A stretch of DNA of 64,000 bases, taken from assembly GCF_016427605.1 (NCBI RefSeq), contig NZ_JAELXQ010000004.1, positions 239,186-303,185 on the forward strand. The letters are read 5' to 3'. The DNA comes from Ochrobactrum sp. Q0168 (GTDB taxonomy: Bacteria; Pseudomonadota; Alphaproteobacteria; Rhizobiales; Rhizobiaceae). The notes below the pieces were generated by a model. That model worked only from the letters and a program-made list of their open reading frames with translations. It made no database searches and was not told the DNA's origin. Both the position numbers and the translations under genes were made by a program. Of the stretch, positions 1-9,303 are shown in pieces; the stretch's first letter is position 1, and each line of letters begins with the position of its first letter.

Positions 1-1523
1 ACCGGAACGAGCGGAAACTCCGCCTTCACGAGTTCGGCGATCTTGAGGCTCGCCTCGCGGTCATCGACGCCGATGACGATCAGTCGCGCATCATGCGCAC
101 CTGCCGCATGCAGAATGTCTAGGCGGGAGCCGTCGCCGAAATAGACCTTGAAGCCGAAGTCGCGCGCATTGCGGATGGCGTCGGTGCTGGTTTCTATGAT
201 GGAAATCGAACAGCTGTTTCCAAGAAGCGGCTGGCTGACAATCTGTCCGAAACGTCCAAAGCCGATCAAGAGGACGCTGGCCGACAGATTGTCCGCCGTC
301 TCCACATCTTCCATAGAAGGCGCGGGTTTTGGCATCAGCCGGTCATGCAGAATGATCATGATTGGGGTGAGCGCCATGGAGACGATGATCGTCGCCGTCA
401 GGATGGCATTGGCCTCGGCATCGATGATGTTGACCGCAGTGGCGGCGGCATAAAGGACAAAGGCAAATTCGCCCCCCTGCGCCATCAGCACGGCACGCTC
501 GACAGCTTCGCGGTTACTGGCGCGAAACAGGCGGGCGACGGCGTAAATTCCGATCATTTTCAAGAGCATATAGGCAATGACGGCCACAATGATGAGTTGC
601 CAGCTTGCAGCGATCACCGCAAGGTCGAGCGACATGCCGACGCCGAGGAAGAACAGACCGAGAAGCACGCCGCGAAACGGCTCCACATCCGCTTCAAGCT
701 GATGACGGAATGAGGATTCCGACAGCAGCACGCCAGCAAGAAATGCGCCCATCGCCATGGATAGTCCGCCAAGCTGCATGGCAAGTGCCGCACCCAATAC
801 GACGAAAAGTGCCGCCGCCGTCATGACTTCGCGTGCTTTGGCCTTGCCGAGAATGCGGAACAGGGGATCAAGCAGATAGCGACCTGCCAGTACCAGACCG
901 GCGATGGACGCAAGCCCGATGGCGACGCCGGTCAGGCGGTCAGCGATTGTGGTTTCTTCGCCGCCCGGCGCCAGAAATACAACCAGCGCCAGAAGCGGCA
1001 CGATGGCGAGGTCTTCAAGCAGCAGGATTGCGACGATGCGGCGTCCTTTCGGTAGGCCCAGGGCGCGGCGTTCCTCCAGCATTTGCATGACAATTGCGGT
1101 GGAGGTGAGCACAAAACCGGTGCCCGCGACAAAGCTTTGCGCGATAGGATAACCAAGCGCAAGGCCGACGACGGTGAGAAGGCCAATGCAAAGCGCAACC
1201 TGCGCCAAACCAAGGCCGAAGATTTCGCCGCGCATCGACCACAGACGCGAAGGCTGCATTTCCAGTCCGATGATGAACAGGAACATGACGACACCGAGTT
1301 CTGCAACATGCAGGATCGCCTGCGGATCAGAAAACAGTCCAATGCCGAACGGTCCGATGACCAGTCCGGCTGCGAGATAGCCGAGCACCGAGCCGAGGCC
1401 GAGCCGTTTGAACAAAGGCACTGCGATGACGGCTGCGCCCAAAAGCACGACGATGGGAACAAGATCGAAGCCGCCGTGATGCGCAGCCTCCGCGGCATGG
1501 GTTGCAGTTTCAGCGACGGCCAT
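1..1523 (-). CDS. KefB/KefC-type cation:proton antiporter (partial)
   Basis: Monovalent cation:proton antiporter of the CPA2 family, acting in the inner membrane in K+ efflux and pH or electrophile protection. The gene reads from an ATG at 1523 and runs off the left edge, leaving about 507 residues. The first ~395 residues are a run of hydrophobic segments typical of Na_H_exchanger domains. They are followed by a TrkA-N/RCK nucleotide-binding domain with a Rossmann motif GFGRFG at residues 421-426 and an acidic strand end (IIET). The N-terminus is His/Ala-rich before the first membrane segment. The missing C-terminus prevents a choice between KefB and KefC. The family call is secure; glutathione gating is inferred from the family only. 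Confidence 0.9.
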   Translation of the reverse strand, partial: MAVAETATHAAEAAHHGGFDLVPIVVLLGAAVIAVPLFKRLGLGSVLGYLAAGLVIGPFGIGLFSDPQAILHVAELGVVMFLFIIGLEMQPSRLWSMRGEIFGLGLAQVALCIGLLTVVGLALGYPIAQSFVAGTGFVLTSTAIVMQMLEERRALGLPKGRRIVAILLLEDLAIVPLLALVVFLAPGGEETTIADRLTGVAIGLASIAGLVLAGRYLLDPLFRILGKAKAREVMTAAALFVVLGAALAMQLGGLSMAMGAFLAGVLLSESSFRHQLEADVEPFRGVLLGLFFLGVGMSLDLAVIAASWQLIIVAVIAYMLLKMIGIYAVARLFRASNREAVERAVLMAQGGEFAFVLYAAATAVNIIDAEANAILTATIIVSMALTPIMIILHDRLMPKPAPSMEDVETADNLSASVLLIGFGRFGQIVSQPLLGNSCSISIIETSTDAIRNARDFGFKVYFGDGSRLDILHAAGAHDARLIVIGVDDREASLKIAELVKAEFPLVP

Positions 1524-1795
1524 TGGCTATTTCCTTGCCAGTTGCCAGCATCAAGCGTGGCGAAAATGTGGGGAAGAGCAAAGATTACAAGAAGAATCGG
1601 ATGTTTCGAAGCAAATGTACAGGTTGCCATGGAGATGAGCGAGTCTCGCCCTGTTACGCGCAAAAGCAAATATTGCTTCTCCAGGGTCTATTGAAATTGT
1701 TTTTTATGATATCCATGTAGTTTGAGCACGCTAGAGGAAGCGGGCAATGGGGAAGTCCGTCGCAAGGCGGCTTTGCGTCTATTTTGGGAGGACAT

Positions 1796-2746
1796 ATGCG
1801 TAGGTTTATTCTGGCCGTTACGTCGGTCGCTGCATTGGCGCTCGCTGGTTCGGCTTCGGCGGAAGATTACAAACTGCTTGCGCCTGCTGCGCCGGGCGGC
1901 GGTTGGGACCAGACGGCACGCACCATGCAGAGCGTGCTGCAAGACGAGAAGATTTCCAGCAGCGTACAGGTCATTAACGTGCCGGGTGCAGGCGGCACCA
2001 TCGGTCTGGCGCAGTTCGTCAATCAGAACAAGGGCGATGCCAGCCAGCTGATCGTCGGCGGTTATGTGATGGTCGGCGCGATCCTGACCAACAAGTCGCC
2101 GGTGACGCTCGATCAGGTGACGCCGATTGCGCGCCTGACGGGCGAATATGAAGCGATCGTGGTTCCGGCTGCATCCGATATTCAGAATCTCGGCGATCTC
2201 GTCGCCAAGCTGAAGGCTGATCCGGGTTCTGTTTCCTGGGGGGGCGGGTCGGCCGGCGGCACCGATCACATCACGGCTGGCCTTTTCGCCAAGGCAGCGG
2301 GTGTCGATCCGACCAAGGTCAACTACATTGCGTTTTCGGGCGGCGGTGAAGCTCTCGCGGCAATTCTCGGCAATCAGGTGACGGTCGGCATTTCCGGTTA
2401 CGGCGAGTTCGACTCGCAGATCAAGGCTGGCACACTGCGTATCATCGGCATTTCCAGCGATCATCGCGTGGATGGCATCGATGCGCCAACCTTCAAGGAA
2501 GGCGGCGTAGATGTGTCCATCCAGAACTGGCGTATGGTCGCAGCCGCTCCGGGCATCACTGCTGAACAGGAAGCCGCCATCAACGCGGATGTCGAGAAGC
2601 TGGTGAAATCTGAATCCTGGCAGAAGGCGCTGAAGGATAAGGGCTGGGCGGATACCTATCTCGCTGGTCCGGCCTTCAAGGAGCAGCTCGCCAAGGATGT
2701 GGCTGCGACCGAAACGATCCTCAAGGAAATCGGCCTCGTCAAATGA
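1796..2746 (+). CDS. tctC: Tripartite tricarboxylate transporter substrate-binding protein (TctC)
   Basis: Periplasmic solute receptor of a TTT-family transporter, binding a carboxylate for delivery to TctAB. ATG 1796 is preferred because GGGAGGA (1786-1792) lies just upstream; a TTG at 1784 would put this ribosome site inside the gene. The 316-aa product starts with a cleavable signal peptide ending near ASAE. It carries the TctC-type [10 protein letters not shown] region and the [10 protein letters not shown] loop. Its stop overlaps the tctB start by 4 bp (ATGA), as expected for a coupled tctCBA operon. The carboxylate substrate cannot be read from the sequence, and no TctDE two-component pair is adjacent. 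Confidence 0.92.
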   Translation: MRRFILAVTSVAALALAGSASAEDYKLLAPAAPGGGWDQTARTMQSVLQDEKISSSVQVINVPGAGGTIGLAQFVNQNKGDASQLIVGGYVMVGAILTNKSPVTLDQVTPIARLTGEYEAIVVPAASDIQNLGDLVAKLKADPGSVSWGGGSAGGTDHITAGLFAKAAGVDPTKVNYIAFSGGGEALAAILGNQVTVGISGYGEFDSQIKAGTLRIIGISSDHRVDGIDAPTFKEGGVDVSIQNWRMVAAAPGITAEQEAAINADVEKLVKSESWQKALKDKGWADTYLAGPAFKEQLAKDVAATETILKEIGLVK

Positions 2747-3240
2747 CAGGATCTCAACAGCAGGAAGAGCGTCGCCCTGAAGGGGCGACGCCGGATTTTG
2801 CCGCTCTTGTCATCGCTTTCATTCTTGGTGCCGTCGCCGTCGCCATTGCGTGGTCTACGGCTTACGGCAATGATGTGACGAGCTATTCGCCAGTTGGCCC
2901 GAAGACCGTTCCTTATGTCGTTGCAGCCGGATTGTTCGGCCTTGCGATCTGGACGGTTATCGAAGCGCTTCGCGGTGATTTTCCCGAAAGAGAGCATCAG
3001 GAAATTGCCCCCATGGCGTGGATCATCGGCGGTCTGGCTATCCAGATGCTGACGATGAAGACTGCCGGGTTTTCGCTCGCCACCGGCTTGCTGTTCGCGG
3101 CAACGGCGCGCGGCTTTGGCTATCGCAAGTTCTGGATCAGCGTTCCGGCAGGCATCGTCTTTGCCTTCGTGATCTGGTTCATTTTCGCGCGTGGTCTTCA
3201 GCTGTCGCTGCCGTCCGGCTGGCTTGAACGTTTCGTCTAA
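2743..3240 (+). CDS. tctB: Tripartite tricarboxylate transporter small membrane subunit (TctB)
   Basis: Small integral-membrane subunit of the TTT transporter. The 165-aa protein has a polar, Glu/Arg-rich N-terminus of about 20 residues, then four hydrophobic segments (about residues 22-42, 54-74, 88-118 and 128-150). This fits the DUF1468/TctB family in length and topology. It is translationally coupled to tctC by the ATGA overlap at 2743-2746 and followed after 15 bp by tctA. Sequence conservation in TctB proteins is low, so the call rests on topology plus position between tctC and tctA. Confidence 0.9.
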   Translation: MTGSQQQEERRPEGATPDFAALVIAFILGAVAVAIAWSTAYGNDVTSYSPVGPKTVPYVVAAGLFGLAIWTVIEALRGDFPEREHQEIAPMAWIIGGLAIQMLTMKTAGFSLATGLLFAATARGFGYRKFWISVPAGIVFAFVIWFIFARGLQLSLPSGWLERFV

Positions 3241-3255
3241 CGGGAAGAGCATATT

Positions 3256-4800
3256 ATGGATACTGTAGTACTTCTCGCCAATGGACTGCTGGTAGCGCTG
3301 GAGCCATCGAACCTTCTCTACGCGCTGATTGGCGTGACGCTTGGCACGGCGGTCGGCGTTCTACCGGGCATCGGCCCGGCGCTGACGGTCGCGCTTCTGC
3401 TGCCCGTCACCTATAAGCTGGACCCGTCCGGCTCCCTCATCATGTTTGCCGGTATTTATTACGGCGGCATGTATGGCGGATCGACCACGTCCATTCTTCT
3501 CAATACGCCGGGTGAAAGCGCCTCCATTGTCACGGCGCTGGAAGGCAACAAAATGGCAAGGGCCGGGCGCGGCGGTCCAGCTTTGGCCACGGCTGCCATT
3601 GGCTCCTTCGTTGCGGGTCTCATCGCCACGCTGGCGCTTGCCTTCGTCGCGCCATGGGTGGTGAAATTTGCACTGTCCTTCGGCCCATCCGAATATTTCG
3701 CGCTGATGCTGCTTGCCTTCATGACCGTCTCGGCGGCTTTCGGCGATTCAACCCTTCGCGGTCTCACATCTTTGTTCATCGGGCTTGCGCTCGGCCTGAT
3801 CGGTATCGATCAGTTGTCAGGACAGGCGCGGCTTGTCATGGGCACGCCGAACCTGCTCGACGGCATCAATGTCACGACGCTGGCGGTGGCCCTGTTCGCC
3901 ATCGGTGAAACACTGGCGGTCGTGTCGAAGAAGCTTGGCCCCGACGATGAAGTCATCGCGGTCAAGGGTTCGGTCTGGATGACCAAGAACGACTGGAAAC
4001 GCTCGTGGATGCCGTGGTTGCGCGGCACGGCCATCGGCTTCCCGATTGGCGCGATGCCCGCGGGCGGCGCGGATGTGTCGAGCTTCCTGTCCTATTCGGC
4101 GGAACGCCAGTTCTCCAAACACCCGGAAGAATTCGGCAAGGGCGCAATCGAAGGCGTGGCCGGGCCGGAGGCCGCCAACAATGCCTCCGCCGCCGGTACG
4201 CTTGTACCGCTTCTGACGCTCGGTCTGCCGACCACGGCGACAGCGGCGATCATGCTGGCCGGTTTCCAGCAGTTCGGCTTGCAGCCGGGGCCGCTTCTCT
4301 TCGTGACCAATGCCTCACTGGTCTGGGGACTGGTAGCAAGCTTGCTCGTTGCCAATCTGATGCTGCTCATCTTGAACCTGCCGCTGATCGGCCTGTGGGT
4401 GAAGATGCTCACCATCCCGCGCCATTGGCTTTATGCGGGCATTCTGGTCTTCGCGACGCTCGGCACGATTGGCGCCAATGCCTCAACATCGATGTTGTTC
4501 GGGCTGCCGGTTTCCTTCGAACTAGGCCTGCTTTTGGCATTCGGTCTTCTCGGATACGTGCTGCGACGCTTTTCCTATCCGATTGCGCCTGTGGTCGTTG
4601 GCCTGATCCTCGGGCCGATGGCGGAGAAGAGCCTTCGTCAGGCATTGCAGATCAGCCAGGGCAACCCGATGGCGCTTGTCCATTCGTGGGTGTCGGTCGT
4701 GCTGATCGCGCTTGCAATCGCGGCTGTCGTGGTGCCGATGATCATGCGACAGCGCGGCAAAGGTGCTCTGTTGGCGCAGATGGCAACCGACGAAGACTGA
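3256..4800 (+). CDS. tctA: Tripartite tricarboxylate transporter large permease (TctA)
   Basis: Main translocation subunit of the TTT carboxylate transporter, inner membrane, 514 aa. It has about twelve hydrophobic segments and the family hallmarks: GVLPGIGP at residues 34-41, followed by the [24 protein letters not shown] loop. A second glycine-rich stretch around [13 protein letters not shown] fits the second half of the internally repeated fold. GGGAAG-like spacing upstream (3241-3250) provides the ribosome site. It is the last gene of the operon and is followed by a 10-bp hairpin at 4811-4835. Confidence 0.95.
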   Translation: MDTVVLLANGLLVALEPSNLLYALIGVTLGTAVGVLPGIGPALTVALLLPVTYKLDPSGSLIMFAGIYYGGMYGGSTTSILLNTPGESASIVTALEGNKMARAGRGGPALATAAIGSFVAGLIATLALAFVAPWVVKFALSFGPSEYFALMLLAFMTVSAAFGDSTLRGLTSLFIGLALGLIGIDQLSGQARLVMGTPNLLDGINVTTLAVALFAIGETLAVVSKKLGPDDEVIAVKGSVWMTKNDWKRSWMPWLRGTAIGFPIGAMPAGGADVSSFLSYSAERQFSKHPEEFGKGAIEGVAGPEAANNASAAGTLVPLLTLGLPTTATAAIMLAGFQQFGLQPGPLLFVTNASLVWGLVASLLVANLMLLILNLPLIGLWVKMLTIPRHWLYAGILVFATLGTIGANASTSMLFGLPVSFELGLLLAFGLLGYVLRRFSYPIAPVVVGLILGPMAEKSLRQALQISQGNPMALVHSWVSVVLIALAIAAVVVPMIMRQRGKGALLAQMATDED

Positions 4801-4810
4801 TGAAAACAAA

Positions 4811-4835
4811 ACAGCCCCGGTTTTGCCGGGGCTGT
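4811..4835 (-). terminator. Intrinsic terminator shared by tctA and the 52-aa gene
   Basis: A perfect 10-bp stem (ACAGCCCCGG with its complement) closes a 5-nt loop. On the minus strand it is followed by TTTTGTTTT, a canonical terminator for the small gene ending at 4872. On the plus strand the U-tract is missing, so it would act on tctA only weakly. Confidence 0.8.
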
Positions 4836-4871
4836 CCATAACGCGGATACTGATTACTCTTTACACGAATA

Positions 4872-5030
4872 TTATCCGTGGATTTCGCGGAACTGCTTTG
4901 CATCGATGCCGAGCGTCTCAAGGTCTTTCGCAGCAGGTTGATGACCAACCCGCATTGCAGCAGAAGCGCGGACAGCGCTGCCAAATTGCGCGAATGCACG
5001 ACCGAAACGATTGTTAAAACGGGCAAACAT
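4872..5030 (-). CDS. Small arginine-rich protein, DUF1127-like (52 aa)
   Basis: A short gene of 52 codons, read from ATG 5030 with GGAG at 5037-5040 six bases upstream. An in-frame ATG at 5036 abuts that site and is less likely. The product is basic and Arg/Phe/Ala-rich in its first half and ends in a DLETLGID-type segment. This resembles the LxDIGIxR tail of DUF1127/YjiS-like small proteins common in Rhizobiales. It has its own terminator (4811-4835). Family assignment is by resemblance only. Such proteins are reported to affect RNA turnover and phosphate or carbon metabolism in Agrobacterium, but no function is asserted here. Confidence 0.7.
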   Translation of the reverse strand: MFARFNNRFGRAFAQFGSAVRASAAMRVGHQPAAKDLETLGIDAKQFREIHG

Positions 5031-5152
5031 TTTCATCTCCATTACGGACAGTTTCTTCGTCCGTGATTGTTAGATGGCGATGGAAAGGCCGGTTTTGAAT
5101 AGAATTCCTTGCATGTCTGCCATGCAGCAAGCGCATGTGGCAGCCATCGCGA

Positions 5153-5980
5153 TCAGGCGATGGCTTTTTCCTGCCCGATATCGGCTTTCATGCGATTGCG
5201 GCCAATCGGCAGCATCATCGGCCGACCGGAAGTGGGATCATTGATGATACGGCTTTCGAGGCCAAAGACCTCTGTAACCATCTTTTCGGTTAGCACGTCT
5301 TGCGGCGCGCCGGCCATATGCAGACGACCGCCGTTCATCGCTACGAGAAAATCGGCATAGCGTGCAGCAAGGTTGAGATCGTGCAGCACCATGACGATGG
5401 TTGTGCCTCGTTCCCGATTTAGGTCTGTCAGAAGATCGAGAACCTCGACCTGATGGGCGATGTCGAGAAAGGTCGTCGGTTCGTCTAGGAGCAGAACTTC
5501 GGTCTGCTGCGCCAAGGCCATGGCGATCCAGACGCGCTGACGCTGGCCACCGGACAGTTCATCGACGGACCGTTCGGCAAGCGTTGCGGTTTGGGTCGCG
5601 TTCAGGGCTGCGGCGACAGCCTCATCATCTTCACGTGTCCAGCGCGCAAACATCTTCTGATGCGGGTTGCGACCGCGGCTGACAAGGTCGGCAACAGTAA
5701 TGCCCTCTGGCGCGATCGGCGATTGCGGGAGCAGCCCCAGGGTTCGCGCCAACTCACGGGAGGGGATTTTGTGAATGGATTTTCCGTCGAGAAGCACCTG
5801 TCCCTTGCGCGGTGCAAGCAGTCTCGACATGGTACGCAGCAGGGTGGACTTGCCGCAAGCATTCGCGCCGACGATCACCGTGATCTTGCCGGACGGCACA
5901 TCCAGATCGAGATCGTTCAGAATGAGCGTGTCGTCATATCCCGACGAAAGCTGGTTTATGGCGAGACTATGCGTGGTCAT
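5153..5980 (-). CDS. Iron-siderophore ABC transporter ATP-binding protein (FepC/FecE type)
   Basis: Cytoplasmic ATPase energising uptake of an Fe(III)-siderophore, 275 aa. Walker A is GANACGKST (residues 38-46), the signature LSGGQRQR starts at 142, and Walker B is LLLDEP (163-168), with the switch histidine in MVLHDLN. The overall sequence fits the FecE/FepC/FhuC subfamily. Its start overlaps the end of the upstream permease by 4 bp (ATGA, 5977-5980), so it is the last gene of a fully coupled binding protein-permease-permease-ATPase operon. The siderophore (catecholate, hydroxamate or citrate) cannot be decided from sequence alone. Confidence 0.94.
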   Translation of the reverse strand: MTTHSLAINQLSSGYDDTLILNDLDLDVPSGKITVIVGANACGKSTLLRTMSRLLAPRKGQVLLDGKSIHKIPSRELARTLGLLPQSPIAPEGITVADLVSRGRNPHQKMFARWTREDDEAVAAALNATQTATLAERSVDELSGGQRQRVWIAMALAQQTEVLLLDEPTTFLDIAHQVEVLDLLTDLNRERGTTIVMVLHDLNLAARYADFLVAMNGGRLHMAGAPQDVLTEKMVTEVFGLESRIINDPTSGRPMMLPIGRNRMKADIGQEKAIA

Positions 5981-7017
5981 AGCGAACCTCCAGTCCGGTT
6001 GACGCGTATGATGAGGAAGATCAGGTAAGGCGCGCCGAGTGCGCCGGTGACGACGCCTACGGGATATCGGCTTGGTAGCAGGTATTGTCCGCTATAGTCG
6101 CCGACCAACACAAGCGCGGCTCCGATGAGTGCTGACGGGATTAGTAGCGAGCCGTTATTGCCGATGATGCGCGCAGCAATTGGCCCGGACAAAAAGGCTA
6201 CGAAAGCAATGGGTCCTGTAACAGCCGTCGCGAAAGAAATCATACCAACGGCTGCGATGATGACGATGATGCGGGTTGTGGCGACGCGTGTGCCAAGTGC
6301 TGCGGCAGTATCGTCGCCCAATCGTAGCGCCTCCAGATCGCGGCTGCGGCTCAACAACAGGCCACCGAAAACGCAAAGAGCCAGAAGCAGCGGCAGTGTC
6401 TGGTCCAGACGGGCACCGTTGACGCTGCCCGTCAGCCAGCGCATCGCTTCCTGAAGGTTCCACGCTGGAGCGCTGGAGAGGATGTAGGCGATGAAGCTCT
6501 CCAGCATCGCCGAAACGCCGATGCCGACAAGGATCAGCCGAGTACCGGCAACACCGTTTCGAAACGACAGGCCATAGACCAGCAAGGCAACACCCAAGCC
6601 TGCGATCACAGCGAAGATGGAAACCGCCGGGCCGCTCATGGAAAGCACAACGATGGCAAAAACGGCAGCTGCACTTGCACCGGAACTGATCCCGATAATG
6701 TCGGGGCTCGCCAGCGGATTGCGCAGCATGATCTGAAAGGCAACGCCTCCCAGTCCGAAGCTCAATCCGGCCAGAACCGCAAGGACTGCACGTGGCAGGC
6801 GCAGCTGGCCGACCGTAAAGTTTGCACCCTGCACATGTTCGCCGAGCAATACGCGCACCACGTCGGATGGCGGCGTAAAGGACTGACCGAGCATCAGCGC
6901 CAGCGCGAAAAACGCGGCGAGCAGCACCAGCAATAAGGCGAGAATGGCGGCGCGCTTTCGGGCGCGCAAGCGACGGTTTTGCGCAATGATGGCTACGGTC
7001 GGCGATACCATGGTCAC
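5977..7017 (-). CDS. Iron-siderophore ABC transporter permease (FepG/FecD type)
   Basis: Inner-membrane permease of the FecCD family, 346 aa with about nine to ten hydrophobic segments. The family features are visible: the LRLPRAVLAVLAG segment, GVAFQIMLRNPLASPDIIGISSGA, and the late glycine-rich GPIAFVAFLSGPIAARI loop that couples to the ATPase. The N-terminus is Arg-rich (RRLRARKRAA), giving the positive-inside orientation. It overlaps both neighbours by 4 bp (ATGA at 7014-7017 and 5977-5980), so the two permeases and ATPase are likely made in fixed ratio. Confidence 0.94.
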   Translation of the reverse strand: MTMVSPTVAIIAQNRRLRARKRAAILALLLVLLAAFFALALMLGQSFTPPSDVVRVLLGEHVQGANFTVGQLRLPRAVLAVLAGLSFGLGGVAFQIMLRNPLASPDIIGISSGASAAAVFAIVVLSMSGPAVSIFAVIAGLGVALLVYGLSFRNGVAGTRLILVGIGVSAMLESFIAYILSSAPAWNLQEAMRWLTGSVNGARLDQTLPLLLALCVFGGLLLSRSRDLEALRLGDDTAAALGTRVATTRIIVIIAAVGMISFATAVTGPIAFVAFLSGPIAARIIGNNGSLLIPSALIGAALVLVGDYSGQYLLPSRYPVGVVTGALGAPYLIFLIIRVNRTGGSL

Positions 7018-8057
7018 AGCTCCCGCACCCGTTGACGTCGCACGATCCAGATGAAGAACGGCGCACCGACAAAAGCCGTGACAATGCCGACATCAAGTTC
7101 CGCCGGGCGTGCGACAAGGCGACCAGCCACATCTGCGCCAACCAGCAGGCACGCGCCGATCAGGGCAGAAAAGGGCAGGAGCCAGCGGTGATCGACACCG
7201 ACAAGCAGGCGGCAGAGATGCGGAACAATGAGGCCGACAAAGCCGATGGGACCGCAGATGGCGGTTGTCGCGCCGCACAGAAGGATTGCACCGAGCGCCG
7301 CCATGGCGCGCGCGACAGCAACATTTTCGCCAAGGCCAGCGGCAAGCTCGTCGCCGAGCGCCAGTGAATTGAGTTTACGCGCCGACAAAAGGCTGACGAG
7401 AAAGCCGACAGCGAGAAAAGGCAGGACATGGGAAATTCGGTCGAATGTTGCTCCGCCGACCCCGCCGATCTGCCAGGACCGTATACCACCTGCTATGTCG
7501 TTACGGGGGAGCACGACGGCAATTACCATCGACGAGAACGCGACGGATGTGGCAGCCCCGGCGAGCGCGAGTTTGAGCGGTGTCGCACCACCGCGACCGA
7601 GCGAGCCGATCGTATACACGAACGTGGCTGCACATCCCGCACCGAGAATGGCGGCCCAGATGAAGGCTTGCGATGATGCTATGTTAAACCATGCAACACC
7701 AATGACCACGGCAAGGGAAGCACCCATATTGACGCCCAGTATGCCCGGATCCGCGAGCGGATTGCGTGTCACACCTTGCATAACCGCTCCGGACAGTCCA
7801 AGCGCTGCGCCAGCCAGAAGGGCAAGAAAGGTACGCGGAATTCGAAGTGACACCGCCGCCTGACCGATTGTATCAACCTGACCGCCGAGCGCCGCAACTA
7901 TGTCTGCCCAACTCACGTTGCGGGTGCCTAGCGAAACCGACAGGAAGCAAAGAAGGGCAAGGCAGGCGATGACGACCACCAGCCACATTGCTCTTGTGCG
8001 ATGCGTTTTGCCGAATTGCGGTTTGTAAGGGGCGATCTGGCTGCTGTGGGCTGTCAT
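7014..8057 (-). CDS. Iron-siderophore ABC transporter permease (FepD/FecC type)
   Basis: First of two FecCD-family permeases, 347 aa, inner membrane. Diagnostic segments are SLRIPRTFLALLAGAALGLSG, the MQGVTRNPLADPGILGVNMGA loop and the cytoplasmic GPIGFVGLIVPHLCRLL coupling helix. Its start overlaps the binding-protein gene by 4 bp (8054-8057) and its end overlaps the next permease by 4 bp. Together with its partner it forms the heterodimeric channel. Confidence 0.94.
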   Translation of the reverse strand: MTAHSSQIAPYKPQFGKTHRTRAMWLVVVIACLALLCFLSVSLGTRNVSWADIVAALGGQVDTIGQAAVSLRIPRTFLALLAGAALGLSGAVMQGVTRNPLADPGILGVNMGASLAVVIGVAWFNIASSQAFIWAAILGAGCAATFVYTIGSLGRGGATPLKLALAGAATSVAFSSMVIAVVLPRNDIAGGIRSWQIGGVGGATFDRISHVLPFLAVGFLVSLLSARKLNSLALGDELAAGLGENVAVARAMAALGAILLCGATTAICGPIGFVGLIVPHLCRLLVGVDHRWLLPFSALIGACLLVGADVAGRLVARPAELDVGIVTAFVGAPFFIWIVRRQRVREL

Positions 8058-9067
8058 TTCGTCTTGTCAGCCGCCTGCGCAAGCAAGCCGACATAATCCT
8101 TCAGTACCCAGGAGATCGAGAGCGGCGTGGGATTTGCCGCCGTGCCGAGCGGGTTCCTGCCGAGCATGACGATAGCGTTGTTGGCGACCACCGGCATTTT
8201 GGCCATCAGCGGATTGTTTTTCATGGCATTGTATAATTCTTCACTGCCATAGGTAACGACGATGTCGACATCATCGAATGCATCGATCTGTTCGGCGCTG
8301 ACGGAGCCGGAAAACTGGCCGGGCTTGGATGCATCGACAACGCTCTTGGGAGATACCAGTCCGAGATCGTTGAAGAACCGCACCCGTGTATCGTTCGTCG
8401 TGTAGAAATTGATCGTGCTGAGGTCTGTCGCGTCGAGATGGGTGACGAACATCGCCGCTTTGCCTTTGAGATGCGGATAGGCAGTCACAGCATCGGCAAT
8501 TTCACTGTCGATTTTCCTGATGAGCGCTTCACCCTCGGCAGCCATGCCCATGCCCGCGCTGTTCAGGCGGATCATGTCGCGCCAGTCCGTGGACCATGGC
8601 GCTTCCGGATAGGCCACGACGGGCGCGATCTGGCTCAGCGTATCGTAATCCGACTGGCTCAGGCCCGAATAGGAAGCGAGGATGACATCAGGCTTGGTTT
8701 CCGCCACGGCTTCGAAATCGATACCATCGCCCTCATCGAACAGGACAGGCTTTTCCGCGCCCAGTTCTTTCAGTCGTTTTTCAACCCATGGCAACATGCC
8801 ATCGCCATTGTCATCGCCGAAATTCGCCGCCGCAAAGCCAACCGGCACCACGCCTAAAGCCAGGGGTACTTCATGGTTCGCCCATGCGACGGTCGCTATT
8901 CGCTTCGGCTTCTCGGGGATGGTGGTCGTGCCGAAAGCATGTTTGATCACAATGGGATAGGTCTGGCTTTCGTCGGCTGAAGCAGAACCGCCCGCCACCA
9001 TTATCATGCAAAATATAACGAGAAGCGATGCGACGAACATCAGCGGTGAGCGAATGAACCGCAACAT
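8054..9067 (-). CDS. Iron-siderophore ABC transporter periplasmic binding protein
   Basis: Periplasmic siderophore receptor of the TroA/FepB fold, 337 aa. AAGGAGA sits seven bases before ATG 9067. A hydrophobic signal sequence ends around GGSASADES. The mature part begins with the usual PIVIKHAFGTTTIPEKPKRIAT segment of iron-siderophore binding proteins and contains the EAVAETKPDVILAS hinge region. First gene of the minus-strand operon and divergent from the TonB receptor, with which it shares the 9068-9303 regulatory region. Confidence 0.93.
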   Translation of the reverse strand: MLRFIRSPLMFVASLLVIFCMIMVAGGSASADESQTYPIVIKHAFGTTTIPEKPKRIATVAWANHEVPLALGVVPVGFAAANFGDDNGDGMLPWVEKRLKELGAEKPVLFDEGDGIDFEAVAETKPDVILASYSGLSQSDYDTLSQIAPVVAYPEAPWSTDWRDMIRLNSAGMGMAAEGEALIRKIDSEIADAVTAYPHLKGKAAMFVTHLDATDLSTINFYTTNDTRVRFFNDLGLVSPKSVVDASKPGQFSGSVSAEQIDAFDDVDIVVTYGSEELYNAMKNNPLMAKMPVVANNAIVMLGRNPLGTAANPTPLSISWVLKDYVGLLAQAADKTK

Positions 9068-9244
9068 GGGCGCATTCTCCTTGCTTTCAGGTTCTTTAAA
9101 AGTGGCCTTTTACTCTCAGGTTAAATATACGCCGTCAAGTGCGACCCGGGAGGCTTGACCGAAGCGATATGAAATATCCGTGGCTTTTTACAAAAAAACC
9201 GGTTTTTACAATACTGGACAATGTTTATCAAGTTAATGCCCTTT

Positions 9245-9259
9245 TGACGCTGTCGGTCA
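9245..9259. promoter_or_regulatory. Candidate RirA iron-responsive (IRO) box
   Basis: The sequence reads TGA, nine bases, TCA, which is the spacing described for the rhizobial IRO box bound by RirA. It is embedded in a longer inverted repeat TTGAC-N7-GTCAA. It lies between the divergent siderophore ABC operon and the TonB receptor, 45 bp before the chosen receptor start. The palindrome is seen; RirA binding is inferred. Confidence 0.55.
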
Positions 9260-9303
9260 AGTTGGCCGCCTTTTTTCGCATAACCGGATTCTGGAACGTG
9301 AGC

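Noticed and set aside
932..1669. Long open frame on the minus strand inside the KefB/C gene, and other frames overlapping it
   Set aside because: Its translation is Cys/Arg/Ser-rich low-quality sequence, while the neighbouring frame encodes a full antiporter with Rossmann domain.
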